Part shown: positions 1 through 11,929 of the stretch, piece by piece
How positions within the stretch are numbered: the first letter of the stretch is position 1
How the letters are laid out: each line of letters opens with the position of its first letter
Assembly: GCF_932526225.1 (NCBI RefSeq)
Contig: NC_064037.1
Coordinates: 1,054,001-1,118,000 of the forward strand
Direction: 5' to 3'
Origin: Nematostella vectensis
Taxonomy: Eukaryota > Cnidaria > Anthozoa > Actiniaria > Edwardsiidae
DNA length: 64,000 bases
The notes under the pieces: generated by a model
The model's input: the letters and a program-made list of their open reading frames with translations, nothing else
What the model was told of the DNA's origin: nothing
The model's database searches: none
Made by a program: the position numbers and the translations under genes

Positions 1-292
1 CTTTTTTGCACAGAATATTGTAAAAGAAAGAGAGAAAGTAATTTCAACTTTGCAAGTGCGAAAATACAACACATACATTGCTCTGCATTCCTGCCAAGAT
101 CTACTTAGTTGACCACAAACAAAATGTTAGCGAAAATTGCATACAAATTGCATTGCATTGCGTTATCATTGCATACAAGCATCAGCGCAGTGCATGCTGG
201 GTATGTTGTTTTGTCCAGTAATATGCCGGCGCTGTTTGCACTTGAGTTTAGTGATTAAATAGTCTAAACGTGTATCATCGTATAATTCGTAG

Positions 293-460
293 ATAAGTCT
301 GGACGCCAAGATCCGCGCCACTGTGGACAAAAGTATGTCTGATCCGGACCAGAACACTTTCGACCCTGCACAAGACCACATCTACACGCTCATGTACCAC
401 GACTGCTTCCCTCGATTCATCAAGTCGAAACATTACAAAAACCTCATCAAGTCCTCATAG
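293..460 (+). CDS. RGS domain protein, last exon (partial gene)
   Basis: This is the C-terminal exon of a regulator of G-protein signalling, a GTPase-activating protein for G-alpha subunits at the inner plasma membrane. The exon follows an AG at 291-292, reads I-S-L-D-A-K-I-R and ends at TAG 458-460 (55 codons). It holds the last helices of the RGS fold: F-D-P-A-Q, then I-Y-T-L-M, then the signature P-R-F-I-K-S followed by Y-K-N-L-I. The spacing and motifs resemble the RZ and R4 subfamilies. An in-frame TAG at 290-292 lies just before the exon, as expected for an intron. The polypyrimidine tract before the acceptor is weak. The earlier exons lie left of the window, so the full domain architecture is unknown. 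RGS membership is well supported; the subfamily is a guess. Confidence 0.85.
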   Translation: MSLDAKIRATVDKSMSDPDQNTFDPAQDHIYTLMYHDCFPRFIKSKHYKNLIKSS

Positions 461-1748
461 GCGCTTTATGTAGACATAGTGTACAGCTTTTGCTCGGGCC
501 GTAGCAAGTGGGGTGCGTGGGAGACTGCTTTGTCGTGATACGGATTGTTGAGTGCTGTCGACAGCGAGGACTTATGTTAGCGTATTGCAATTGTGGCAAA
601 CACTACATCAGTGTCGTAGAACTGGTGTCGACCTCATGGTGGTGCTCGTTTTGCAACCCAATAGAAACAATATGTTGTTGTTTACATCCATTGTTATCGG
701 TTAAGGTGGCACAAGGACGAATTGCCAGAATGAGTTGCGCGGAAAAAGACTAGGACGAGAGATGGTCAGGTGTAGAATTGAAGGAAAACTCTGGTTTGTT
801 ATGTCCTAGAGATGGTGCGCAATGTGATGTAACCAGAGCGGAACATATTAACCTCTCAATGGAACCTCGGCTTGTTAAACTGGTCCACTTTTATACGGAG
901 AAGCAGAAACAAATTAAAAGATCTACAGTCATCAAAAATTGCATGTCAATGTAGCTACGAAAACGGGGATATTTTAGTTGGGTGTTGGTGAGTTTTATAT
1001 CAAAATAATGTATATAACTGCGGTAATTGAACATATGAATCATATACGAGAGAAAGTAGACAGAAGCAGTTAGAGATATATATATAGTAGATTACGTAGT
1101 TTAGTCTTAACATTTTGCTGAGGAAAACCCCATTTTACACAGCCTTTATACAAATTGTCCTCAAAAATTATGTACATATGTGGTTAATGTTTTACCGAAG
1201 TAATAGGGGTTCGGGACGGGGCTAATTTATTACAAAATTGATTTTGAATTGGCTAAAAGTTACCATAGTTGTATAGTGATAAATAGATAATTGTTTATAG
1301 ATACATATCATTCCTTCATTTCAAGAAATTAACGATGGGAACAAAAAAATTAGTAGAGAAGATTTTTCCAGTTCAGTTTTTCATCGCGAACCAAATCCGT
1401 AACTGCTGAACCGCTTTCTGGCTCCCGTCGATCAGACAGAAGCTGACAGGCATTTTAGGCATTTTGTCGATTGGGATCCGTAAGCGCAAGTTCGTCTGGT
1501 GCACATTAGCAAAATAAGAGCGTTATCTCAGTTTTTTACATGACATGTTAACATTGCATTATTGCTAGAATTAAGTGTATTCATTTAAGTGAAATGTCGC
1601 TGGTGAGTTGGAGAATTTTGTCGCCGTGACGTCATGCTTATGTTAAGTCACTAGTGTGCACTAGGCTTTAGTAGCCGCCCTTAGTATCACAACAGCTTCT
1701 GAGCAGATAGTCCTGGCTCCGCAAGTTGACACATGAAGAGGCCAGGCA

Positions 1749-1816
1749 CGGTAATAGTTGCGGGTCGCGTGTGAAATTTTTAGTAATAGTTGCGGGTCGC
1801 GTGTGAAATTTTTAGA
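1749..1816. repeat. 33-bp tandem duplication
   Basis: Two consecutive near-identical copies of a unit containing GTAATAGTTGCGGGTCGCG followed by TGTGAAATTTTTAG. Confidence 0.85.
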
Positions 1817-1869
1817 AAATTATTTACGAATTATCAAATACATTTACGGATGAAATGTACAGAATATAT

Positions 1870-1871
1870 AT

Positions 1872-1955
<84 letters not shown>
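1870..1955. repeat. (TA)n microsatellite
   Basis: About 85 bp of nearly pure TA dinucleotide repeat, bordered by less perfect TA-rich sequence. Confidence 0.95.
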
Positions 1956-1961
<6 letters not shown>

Positions 1962-2079
1962 AATCTTCTATTGATTACAAGTAGACAATCTAAAGAGATG
2001 ATTATAAATAAACGGTTACCTTCATGTACGAGGCCATCATTTAAATTCCTTCCCGAGACGCACCGAAATCACTCTTTAT

Positions 2080-2235
2080 CATATTTTTATCAATCTCTAT
2101 CACACTCTTGACCACGCTCGTTATCACACTTTTAATCACTCTAAATCGCACTTTTTAACTCTTTATCACAATTTTTATCACTCTTTATCACACCTTTTAT
2201 CACTCTTTATCACACTTTTTATCACTCTTTATCCC
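2080..2235. repeat. Short-period array of TTTTTATCACTC units
   Basis: Degenerate tandem repeats of about 11 and 22 bp with the core CTTTATCACA or TTTTATCACTC. Confidence 0.8.
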
Positions 2236-2645
2236 ATGGCTCTAAAGTGGCGGACTCGGTCAAAATGGGAAAGGGTTAGACGTCGCATGTCCTATGCTAG
2301 GGGCGATTGAGCAACGCGACATTGTTGATGAGAAGGGTGCGATTGTGCAATCATTCCTTTGCAAGTGAGTCTTAATGCGAGGTAAAACGAGCAACGAAAT
2401 CAATCAAGTTTTCTCGCAACAGTTGCTGAACGTGTAGTAAGCGATGTTGCGATATATACACCTACTTCAATTAATTTTACTATAAGAAAATGATCAATGG
2501 CAAACACTACTGGCTAGGGAAAACAAGTCTTTTACTGGTTATGACATTCAGTGAGGATAAATTAAGTTTGTTGCGAGGCTCTTGTAATGAATGGACGGAT
2601 TTTTAATATAAAAAAAAACATTGGCCAAACTACGTTATAGGTGTA

Positions 2646-2888
2646 AAAATAGTATTTATATATATAGCGCTTATACAGTGTAAACCATGTTCTAAGCGCT
2701 TCACATTTAAAATCCTATTACGTATAGAATGGGAGGAAATGAGGAACAATTTTCTAGTAAGCTCACATACGTTCAGCAAATCATTTCAGGGCAGAGAAAG
2801 AAAATACTATCCTTGTCTCGATCGGGAATCGAACCCGTTTCAGGAGAGGTGAGAGGCCCCATACGCTAACGCAATAACACACTGAAAA
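2646..2888 (-). mobile_element. tRNA-derived SINE
   Basis: On the complement strand the element begins with a tRNA-like head that carries both internal RNA polymerase III promoter boxes: an A box TAGCGTATGGGG (2857-2868) and a B box GGGTTCGATTCCC (2824-2836). A tRNA-unrelated body follows, then a 3' tail with AAGCGCTATATA near 2656-2672. Such a tail is, from memory, shared by several invertebrate and vertebrate SINEs that use a LINE partner. The head is too diverged to be a functional tRNA. The exact ends are approximate. Confidence 0.75.
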
Positions 2889-2990
2889 CTTGTCTCCCAA
2901 CAAATCGGTTTATTGCTAGTTGAAAAGTAAAAGTCTGTCGTACTTAATCAGCAAAACTTTATTTTGTTGCTTGTACAGCAACAAAGAGAA

Positions 2991-2996
2991 TTTATT
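2991..2996 (-). terminator. Candidate TFIIS poly(A) signal AATAAA
   Basis: AATAAA on the complement strand, about 490 bp after the TFIIS stop codon. A second AATAAA lies at 2958-2963. No transcript evidence is available. Confidence 0.35.
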
Positions 2997-3482
2997 TGCA
3001 ACCAAAATCAACACTTCCAGAGCTTGTGATTGGTCGAGAAGACTTGCAATAAACTAATCTGTTAAGAGAGATGATGCTTTGTCGGTGGTAAAACGCGCAA
3101 CATTTTTCTTAAACTCATTTGGCAAAAGCTACAAGACAAGTTGAGCATTTCGGATAAAAGACAAGTCAATGACAGTTTTGTACACATACTTTTTCCATCT
3201 ATACATTTAGAACTTCACCAATAAGTACATGATATATTACAATGATTTTAAGACTGCTTCTGGTGACCCCCGATTGCCAAAAAATCTCATCTCAAGAAAT
3301 CTTTCGAGGAAAGTGCGTCAAGTGTTGACCTTATTTACCCCCATAAAAATCTCTACAAAACAGGAGCCGGGGAGGCGGTTTGGGGGTGGGCAAGTCGCAG
3401 GGCTGAGAACAACCAAGGGAACTTGCTGACGACGAAGGGATCTTGCCAACAACCAAGGCAACTTGCTGACAGTCAACAGCAG

Positions 3483-6400
3483 CTAGCAAAACTGCAAAAC
3501 AAATGTGTGATTAAAGGGTGGGGGGATCATTATTTGATATATTTCTGGCAGTCCATAGAGGGGGGGGTTAACCCCCCTCAACCCTCAACAATACAACAAT
3601 AGATAAAACCCTTAACCCGTACAACAACAGATTTGCCATACAACAACAGATTTAACATACAACAATAGATTTACCATACAACAATAGATTTACCACACAA
3701 CAACAGATTTACCATACAACAATACATTTACCTTAAAACAACAGATTTACCATACAACAACAGATTTACCATACAACAACAGATTTACCATACAACAATA
3801 GATTTACCATACAACAATAGATTTGCCATACAACAATACATTTACCTTAAAACAATAGATTTACCATACAACAATAGATTTACCATACAACAATAGATTT
3901 ACCATATAACAATACATTTACCATACAACAACAGATTTGCCATACAACAATAGATTTTCCATACAACAATACATTTACCTTAAAACGATACATTTACCTT
4001 AAAACAATAGATTTGCCATACAACAATAGATTTACCATACAACAATACATGTACCTTAAAACAATAGATTTACCTTAAAACAATAGATTTACCATACAAC
4101 AACAGATTTACCATACAACAACAGATGTGCCATACAACAATAGATTTACCATACAACAATAGATTTACCATACAACAATACATTTACCTTAAAACAATAG
4201 ATTTACCATACAACAATATATCTGCCACACAACAATAGATTTACCATACAACAATACATTTACCTTAAAACAATAGACATACCATACAACAACACATTTA
4301 CCATACAACAGATTTACCATACAACAACCATACAACAATAGATTTACCATACGACATTAGATTTACCATACAACAATAGATTTGCCATACAACATTAGAT
4401 TTACCATACAACAATAGATTTGCCATACAAAAATTAGGTATACCATACAACATTAGATTTACCATGCAACAATAGATTTGCTATGATGTCTCACCTTCCA
4501 TCGGTTCCCACAGTTCATACAATAAACAAACGTTGTCATTGGCTCGTCTGCACTGCGTGTTTGTAGCTGCAAGAAAAACAAGAGATATCAAGTCATGTCT
4601 TTTATAAATATCTCACTCTTAAGTTCATAAGGTATGTATGCTATGATTGGTCCAGTACATACTGTAGATGACCAAGATAGTATATATGCTATGATTAGCC
4701 CAGTACATAGATTACCAAGATAGTATGCATGCTATGATTGGTCCAAACACAGATTACCAAGATAGTATGTATGCCATGATTGGTCCTGTACATAGATTAC
4801 CAAGATAGTATATATGCTATGATTGGTCCAGTACATAGATTACCAAGATAGTATGCATGCTGTGATTGGTCAAGAATCAAAATAACTTGATGTAATTTTT
4901 TTAGAATGAGTCAACTGGTTTGATGGGTTTGGCTGTATCAGCAGGTTTTAGGCTGATTCAGGTGCTTGTTGTTATTAAAAAAGAAATAGAACAAAGTTTC
5001 CTATGAACCATCACTTAATCAGGCTCATACCTTGGATGCCTTTTTTATCTAGTTCACTTATGCTTTATAGTTTTGTCTACAAATAGCACGTCCATTGTGA
5101 ACCGGCAATGGACCTTTCCACTGTTGTGGGGGGAGGGGATGTGCACCCCCTGCACCCCCCCCCCCCCCCCCCGGGAATGGGTCTGGCTTAATAAAAGCAC
5201 TGGCGAATACTTAGCTGCACAACAAATAAACTGGAATCACTTGCTCCCAGGGTATTATTTTATCTCCCTGCGGAGCTACTATATGTGGTATATGGTATAA
5301 TAATATCAATAAATAAATATCACTGCATTGTGATGAGTGATGATGTCACAGTCGTATAGACCTGGTTGTATGTTGTCTCCCTCTTCCCACATCGCCCACA
5401 CTTGAACAGATTGGTTTTCGTGCCAGCATTTTTAGCCATCTGTGCTTCCCGGATGCCTTCTTTTGTAAACTCCTGCCGGAGTTTCTTCATTTCGTCGCTA
5501 GCCATTTCCTGAAATGGGGAATACAAAATAAGAAATTCTATTTAAAGATGTTGACATTTTGACCTTTTGACCATAAGATGATGATTACCTAGTAGAACTG
5601 ATATTGCCATGATGGTAGTAAACTGTAGATATGTTGGTGATTTGTAGAACTACATCTTAAACTGATGATAGTGATAATCACACTACTTGAAACTGTTGTT
5701 TACTATATACCTCTGATGTCATGACAGCAAGTCTCGCAGGGGATATCTCTCCTCCTAGCACGCGGACTTTCAACATTGGATTCTTAGGGTCCCTGAGGTT
5801 GTTCACCCGTGACCTGATTCGCTGTTTGTATTTTACATTAGTGTCCTTAAACTCCTCAAATATAACTAAGAAAAGGTCAAGGGAAAAACTTCCAAAAAGT
5901 CATTATTCAAAGCGAACATTCACAACTACTTTCACCTTAATAATTATATTTGTTCAAACAAAGATGTGGCATTTTCATAACTCTCATAAGACAATACAGA
6001 GATAAACTGGAAGGCAACACAGGGATTTCAAGTCTGTTAGCAGTCCACTTATAATACGAGTTTTAATTACAAGAGAATTGACCACATTACCGACAGTATG
6101 CTGTCACGGCCACTACAGCCTTCTAACTAACCCACTCTGACTTGTTTGGAGTGAGTGGGGGGTTTGGGTGGGGACATTTAGAAGGATACGTTGTTCACAA
6201 GCAGCTGCAACCTCCTCTGGTTTCGTGACTGCAAAAGCAAACAAAAAAAGTAAAAACTAGCCTATGCGTAGCTAGACTTGCAAAAAATATCGTCTCATAC
6301 CCTCTATGCAATGGTGGTGATAATCGTGTTCAATGACGTCACGTCTTTAGCAGAAAAACCTATAATAGTCTCTGATTGGCCACTCACTTAGTAAGTTCTC

Positions 6401-9400
6401 TTGGATATTTTGATTGGCTCAGATTTGAGATTATCGAGTGGTTCAAATATGGAGAAAAATACTGCGACTCTACCACCTATTCGTGATAAATCTGTCCTAA
6501 GATCAGCCTTAGAAGTTGTGTCAACGTTATTTGGGATAGAGAAACCACAAAGAACAAGAGAAGGCTATTTCTACTTTTCTGAACGATGATGTGATGTCTT
6601 TGTGAGCCTTCTACTGGCTACGGACAGTTTTTCATTTACCAAGCAATTTTGTTATGTAGTTATTATCCAAAGAGGGTAGTTTTTTTTACAAATTTTCTCC
6701 TTTTAAGCAGCCGATCATGGCAACTCCTGCATATGTATGCGCTTGTGTTGTGTACACTGAAATCTAAACTTTCGAGTTCACTTCGAATGCTGAAAGTTGA
6801 GAAGCGCTTGCTATCCATGATATACCCTTTTTTATCTTTCTCAAGTAACCTCTTATAAAGAGTGCAGGTATACATTAGCAGAATTAAAATAAAGGAATGT
6901 GCATTTGGAAAATAGCAGCATTATAGGGCGATAGGGCTTTGCAGGATGAAACCTGAACATGTTTCGCGTGAACCCATGCACAGCTGTCAAATTAATTTAT
7001 CAAATTTATTACAATGGCCTCACGGAACACAATAACCATCACTATTGCGTAGACGCTACGAGAGGATAATTTCCTGAGTCAGCGGCTAAAAGTAGGCTAT
7101 GAAGAAACATGCAAAGCTTACATACAAATTCCCATATACAGGAGGAAAATTATCTCCCCTCTAATGTTGAAAGCTGACCCTGTCGCCTCATCAACCAACC
7201 CAGGACACGAAATGATCCCCAACTTACCTGGGACCCGAAATGATCCCCAACTTACCTGGGACCCGAAATGATCCCCAACTTACCTGGGACCCGAAATGAT
7301 CCCCAACATACCTGGGACCCGAAATGATCCCCAACTTACCTGGGACCCGAAATGATCCCCAACTTACCTGGGACCCGAAATGATCCCCAACTTACCTGGG
7401 ACCCGAAAGTACCCCCACTTATCCTGGGACCCGAACAATACCAAGGAGTCCCCGAAATCAAAGTGAAAGCAGAAGAAATCACTTGCAATTCTTAAAGCAT
7501 AATTTAGTGTTTACAGCGACTCTTAAAAACTTAAATTTCAATTGCCCCTGCAGTAGACCCATAAACAGAGTCCAAAACAAATACATAACTTTTGATTGCT
7601 ACTGAAAGGAGTACAACATAAACATAACACAGCCTTGCCCAGAACAACCAAACCTTCCATCACACTCTAAACATTTGCAGTTACAACACATGACTCTGAC
7701 ACTATAAATCTTGTTTCCGGTAAACATCACCCCTAAAAATACATATTCATTTGACAACCAAACATGTATTTCACCACAAAATCCATGTTCAACCAAGATA
7801 GTATTTATCGACACATTTTAGGCAGGCCCATTGGCTTCCTACGGAAATCAGCATGTCTTACCTGTGGAGACTTTCTTTTTATCGCCTGTTATGTATAAAT
7901 GATTTATTCACGCCTGGTTATTAAAATTAACATCACAGGAATTGATATTTGACCCCAATTTCTTTTGCAACCACTGTATTTCCTGTCGTAGCAGTCATAG
8001 CCAAACCTTAATACTATGGTTTTGGTTAATGTAAATTTCCTGATTGTAAAACAATTTACTCTAAAGTGTTTTATATGTTTTAATAATTGAAAGCCAATCC
8101 TTCCACATTCCTTTTGTTTGTCCATTACTGCAATTCCTTAGGGTTCATTTTGGGGACTCCTGGGGATCGTTTCAGGTCCTGGGACCAGTTGGGGAACTTT
8201 TGGGGACCGTTTCGGGTCCTGGGATCATTTTGGGTCCTGTACAGTCCCCTTCTTCAATTTAGCACTTATTTGAGGAAGAGCACTACGGTAGGCCTGTCTC
8301 ACCTGCTTCAAACTCTCCCTGAACCTGTAGAGAGTTGACGATCATCTCTCTGCACTTCCCTCGAACAGACTCATCAGTGATTGTATTTGGGAAGGAGATT
8401 GGTTTGTTGTCTTTGGGCGTGGTGGGTGCGTCTGAAGTGTCCGACTTTGTACTGAGGGCGGGGGAGGTACTTCTGCTGGATTTCTCACTGCTTGCTTTAC
8501 CATTGTCAGCTTTCTTGTCAGATCCACTTTTTTCTATAAAGTGACAAGAACTTTTTCTATAAAAATAACAATATTTTTTCTTATCAAATGGGACCAGTGG
8601 TTGCAATAAGAATTGAAAGATTAAATAATATATTTCACATACCTGGAAGGAGCTTTTTCCACAGTTTGATCAGACTCTTTGCTAAGGTTTGTACATTGCT
8701 GTTGTTGCTCTTTTTTCTCATTGTGTTGACAGACATTCCAATCCTTGTTTTCTACAAATTCCAAATTATAGATTAGAGATTTATATAAGCTTGAGGTTTC
8801 TCAACAGCTGGTCTATCGTCTACCATGCCCTTTCCCCTGATTAATTTAAGGGTGTACTGATTTTAGTGTTGCTCAGTAACAAGGTTGCTACGCTGGCAAT
8901 GTTGAGTGCGCACACACATAGCGGGAAAAAACTTTTGGAATTTGTTTTTAAACTGCTGTTTCATCATGTGAGATATCTGTGTGTCTGAGCAGGCCGACTG
9001 TGCACGCGCGGGCTTTGTTTCACTTCCGGTTCTGCGTTTTCTGAAATAGCTTTTATTTTAGCCATTCTATTTCAAAATTTTTTCAGTATTCCTTTTTATT
9101 GAAATCTCCTTTATAGAGCCAAGCATGGATTTAACGTTAATCTAACAGAAACGAAAATTATATCAAATAATCTGGATTTCAGGACCTTTGAGAAATCATT
9201 TAAGACTCATACCTCAATCATTTCTAAAACGCATGCTTGGCTTAATGCACCCATCTCTCAAGATTCATAGAACATATTCCATAATTATTTTCGAGCAAGT
9301 TTACTTGAAATAATTGTTGTTGTTTTTGTATCTAAGACGTCACAAGATGTCATGGGGTAACCTCATCATAAAAGTGAGCACACTTGTGTTGGTCAACTTG

Positions 9401-10902
9401 GCAAATATCAGACCCTTTATGACTTTTAAGGCTTTTATGCTATGTTCACGTTTCCTTAGCAACAGATGTCAGTACACCCTTAAGCAGATGAAGACAACCT
9501 TACCAGGCCCGTAGCCAGGATTTTGAGCAGGGTGGTTCGTTTTTCCATTTCAGCCGCCCAAATTTCTGGTATACCCCTCTCCTCGCCTTATTACATTATG
9601 CAATCAATCTTGTATTTAAAATGTTATAAATAGGGTGCTTTTTAACATATAGCGATAATAATAAAGATAATTATTATAAAAAGATTTTTAAAGTCATTTT
9701 AAAGACATATTGATGTGCACGGTATATTTCCAGCCAAACATTATATATTTTTGTTTGTTCTGAGCAGACCTTCAAGTTGGGTCCGAACCCCCCAAATCCC
9801 CCCCTGCCTGCTGTGAGCATAATGTCAGACATTTGCATACAATATACAAAGCTGACACGACAATTCATGGGATCACTTGCCTCCCTTGCATATTCAGAGT
9901 ATTGGTGTATTGACAGAAGATTATGCCCTAAATACTGACCTGTAGGCATTCTAGGGTAATTGGTAGATCTTTCAGTTTTGTAAGTAGATCGACTGCCTCT
10001 TCAGGTACCATCTGTGGATAGTACATTTAAAGATTTATTGATTATGATGGTTAAAAAAAGGTCAATTAACCCAGATGTATAAGCCTAGGCTAATCATACT
10101 TTACAAAGATGTCTGCTCTACCTTAGCACAGCACTTGATAGTCATGTAGCATCATCTGATGTATGGACTAGCTCAAACATTTTCCTTAAACGTCCCAGAG
10201 TTGCACATGTTTGCTACTCTGTCTGGTCACTATTGTGCATGAATCATGCTTTTTGCAAATCAAACCTCAAAATTTATATAATACAGTATTGACCTTTTAG
10301 TAAAAATGTGCTAAACCAAGAGTTTTGGGAAATGTTTTCAGGCTTTGCCACCTTGTAAAATCTATGCCTATGATTAATTTATATGTATTTTGATTTAGTT
10401 TCCCACAACCCCCAAGGGAAAGAGAATGGTATCTGCCACCCCCCCCCCCCCCCTCTCTCTCTCTCTGTCTCTCATCTTATAATTGCTTATGGCTTAGGCA
10501 TCCATTTTATCTAGAAGAGCTCCAAGCACAATTTGATCATGGAGTTCTTTTAGAATATATTCTTCTCTGATACAGCTATATTTGTTGGTTACTTACTTGA
10601 AAATAAGCATAAAGTATATTGTCGACGATACAACTCATAATAATGACTGCTTTATTCTCAATAATATCTGGCGGTTTAACGAAGCAACTAACAGAGCAGT
10701 AAAAAAATTAAGAAACTCCAGGTCGAAGGAGAGGTGATCAAACACGATCACACAACGCGGACTGCACATGGTTGTTGTGCGTGTTTAACGGGCTTACGGG
10801 AAAATGCACAGATTCGGAAACTTTGCGCCTTACCGCTGAATCCTGGCTCACAATCTTCTCAAGCTGTTTTCCGATCCTGCAAACTTCCTCCTCAAGACTC
10901 AT
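3483..10902 (-). CDS. TCEA: Transcription elongation factor TFIIS (TCEA-type), nine exons
   Basis: TFIIS rescues backtracked RNA polymerase II by stimulating transcript cleavage in the nucleus. The coding exons, 5' to 3' on the complement, are 10902-10834, 10011-9940, 8751-8643, 8533-8303, 6228-6190, 5865-5711, 5508-5362, 4566-4495 and 3491-3483. All internal borders are GT-AG, and phases agree throughout (903 nt, 300 aa plus stop, the usual family length). Domain I (N-terminal helical bundle, about residues 1-80) contains T-R-I-G-M-S-V-N and S-L-I-K-x-W-K-K-L-L. A Ser/Lys-rich linker follows (about 84-140). The central polymerase-binding domain (about 145-245) contains K-Y-K-Q-R-I-R-S-R and E-M-A-S-D-E. 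The C-terminal zinc ribbon has Cys262, Cys265, Cys290 and Cys293, with the catalytic acidic pair Asp281-Glu282 in S-A-D-E-P. The last exon encodes only Phe-Cys-stop. All key residues are intact, so I judge the gene functional. Confidence 0.95.
3585..4480. repeat. 19-bp minisatellite in the last TFIIS intron
   Basis: About 45 degenerate copies of a 19-bp unit close to TTTACCATACAACAATAGA, with ACA-to-ATA and CATACA-to-CTTAAA variants interspersed. The array fills most of the intron (3492-4494) before the terminal two-codon exon. It has no unique spacers, so it is not CRISPR-like. Confidence 0.95.
4625..4875. repeat. ~60-bp tandem repeat in a TFIIS intron
   Basis: Four to five copies of a unit containing ACCAAGATAGTAT, then GCATGCTATGATTGGTCC, then AGTACATAGATT. 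The copies vary by small substitutions and deletions. Confidence 0.85.
5050..5175. repeat. Dispersed repeat copy ending in a C17 run
   Basis: The segment from GTCTACAAATAGCACGTCC to a run of 17 C residues matches, in inverted orientation, the repeat at about 13240-13335. Both are probably fragments of one short inverted-repeat element family with CCCGTACCCAGG termini. Confidence 0.6.
7199..7435. repeat. 28-bp minisatellite in a TFIIS intron
   Basis: Eight to nine nearly identical copies of a 28-bp unit, CTGGGACCCGAAATGATCCC followed by CAACTTAC. The last two copies are diverged. It lies in the intron between the exons at 6190-6228 and 8303-8533. Confidence 0.95.
8140..8245. repeat. Diverged inverted copies of the 28-bp minisatellite
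   Basis: Motifs such as GGGGATCGTTTCAGGTCCTG and GGGACCGTTTCGGGTCCTGG are the complement of the unit at 7199-7435, arranged head-to-head with it about 700 bp away inside the same intron. Confidence 0.7.
8850..9479. mobile_element. TTAA-flanked non-autonomous DNA transposon
   Basis: The terminal inverted repeats begin GGGTGTACTGA (8850) and end TCAGTACACCC (9479), with further imperfect pairing inward (GTTGCTCAG against TTAGCAAC). Both ends are bordered by TTAA (8846-8849 and 9480-9483), the target duplication typical of Kolobok and piggyBac superfamilies. No transposase ORF is present. It lies in the TFIIS intron between the exons at 8643-8751 and 9940-10011. Superfamily assignment is inference. 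Confidence 0.75.
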
Positions 10903-11125
10903 TTCGGCGGTTTTATCGAAGAAACCGGGGAAATGGTAACTCTCACATTGGAGCCAAAATGGAGACCTTCTAACACATTGAGCCAGCGATAGCTAACCAG
11001 CGGAATTCGCCCAACACAGGGCGACCAAAGAGTCCCGGAAAAAACTCGCGTGCGCGTGACAGATCCCAGCCGTATAGCGTGACAGAGTTCACCAAACGCA
11101 CGAAATAGTATTAAAAAACTAGTAT
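10903..11125. promoter_or_regulatory. Region upstream of the TFIIS start, probable promoter
   Basis: CpG-containing, moderately GC-rich sequence directly upstream of the TFIIS ATG (10900-10902 on the complement), lying between the gene and an inverted-repeat element. No TATA box is obvious. It should hold the 5' UTR and core promoter by position only. Confidence 0.4.
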
Positions 11126-11126
11126 A

Positions 11127-11384
11127 CACCTACTTCAATGAAGGTTGTCAGTGCACATGGCAAATGGCGACTCGCAAATGGCAGTTTTGCGACCGAAAGT
11201 AACCATGCGTCTCGAAGAATATGAATAAATCAAAAGAATTATCCATTAAAGGTTACCAATGCTTGGCTCTGGCATTGCTGGACTTTAGTTTAACACCTTT
11301 AATTTTACGAATAATTTGTACCCATAAGCCATTTACCATTTGTCATTCGCCATTTGCACTGACAACCTTTAGTGAAATAGGTGG
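11127..11384. mobile_element. Short inverted-repeat (MITE-like) element
   Basis: The left end reads ACACCTACTTCAATGAAGGT followed by TGTCAGTGCACATGGCAAATGG. The right end is its imperfect complement (GCCATTTGCACTGACAACCT, then TTAGTGAAATAGGTGG). There is about 45 bp of pairing and no coding capacity. Target duplications are not clear. Confidence 0.65.
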
Positions 11385-11929
11385 GTACAGCTAGAATACG
11401 ACTGGGCGCGAATGGTTCACAGGGGCGTACGCAGCCTATAGGCCTGCAGTCACTGGACTGCAAAATAAATGGCGATCTTATTTGCATAACGAGGGGGGAA
11501 AATCAAATCTTTACTCATTCATTTGTATGTAGGTAGTTTTATATATATGATAAGAATAAAAACTATTATTTTTTTAATCATGGTAGTCTACAGATGATTT
11601 CCAAACATATTGTTATGTCGTTCGGTACCACGCAAAGACTGAAGTCCTATTTTAGATCGAGGATGACAGAGGATCGTGTAATAATCTCAAAAGTCTGACG
11701 CATTGGCGCCAATTTCAAACCCAAAAGCAGGAGCTATGAAATCTTCAAGGGGATGCGGGATGAGGGGCCACGCCCTCATTCGGGAATTCATATATTAGTT
11801 AACTTAGCAAATTAACTTACTAGTACTAGTAAATGAAATTGGGGACGAGAAAGTTTAGTGGTATTATTTTGAAATTTTATAGAATTTTAAAATTTTATAG
11901 ATAAAAACAGACTAGTAAACAAAATTTCG

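Larger units (their letters stand above)
461..2645. other. Non-coding stretch right of the RGS exon
   Basis: I see no credible coding exon. The first part is probably the RGS 3' untranslated region. Inside lie a 33-bp tandem duplication (1749-1816), a TA microsatellite (about 1870-1955) and a TTTATCACTC-type array (about 2080-2235). The 81-codon ORF at 508-753 has no recognisable motif and is treated as chance. Confidence 0.6.

Noticed and set aside
2949-2957. Alternative F-C-stop terminal exon for TFIIS
   Set aside because: The preceding sequence lacks a pyrimidine tract. The candidate at 3483-3491 has a strong acceptor and is closer.
3585-4480. Regular short repeats that could suggest a CRISPR-like array
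   Set aside because: The units are contiguous with no unique spacers, and the array lies in an intron of a eukaryotic gene.
5073-5300. 75-codon ORF with a proline stretch
   Set aside because: It spans a C17 run in a dispersed repeat inside a TFIIS intron.
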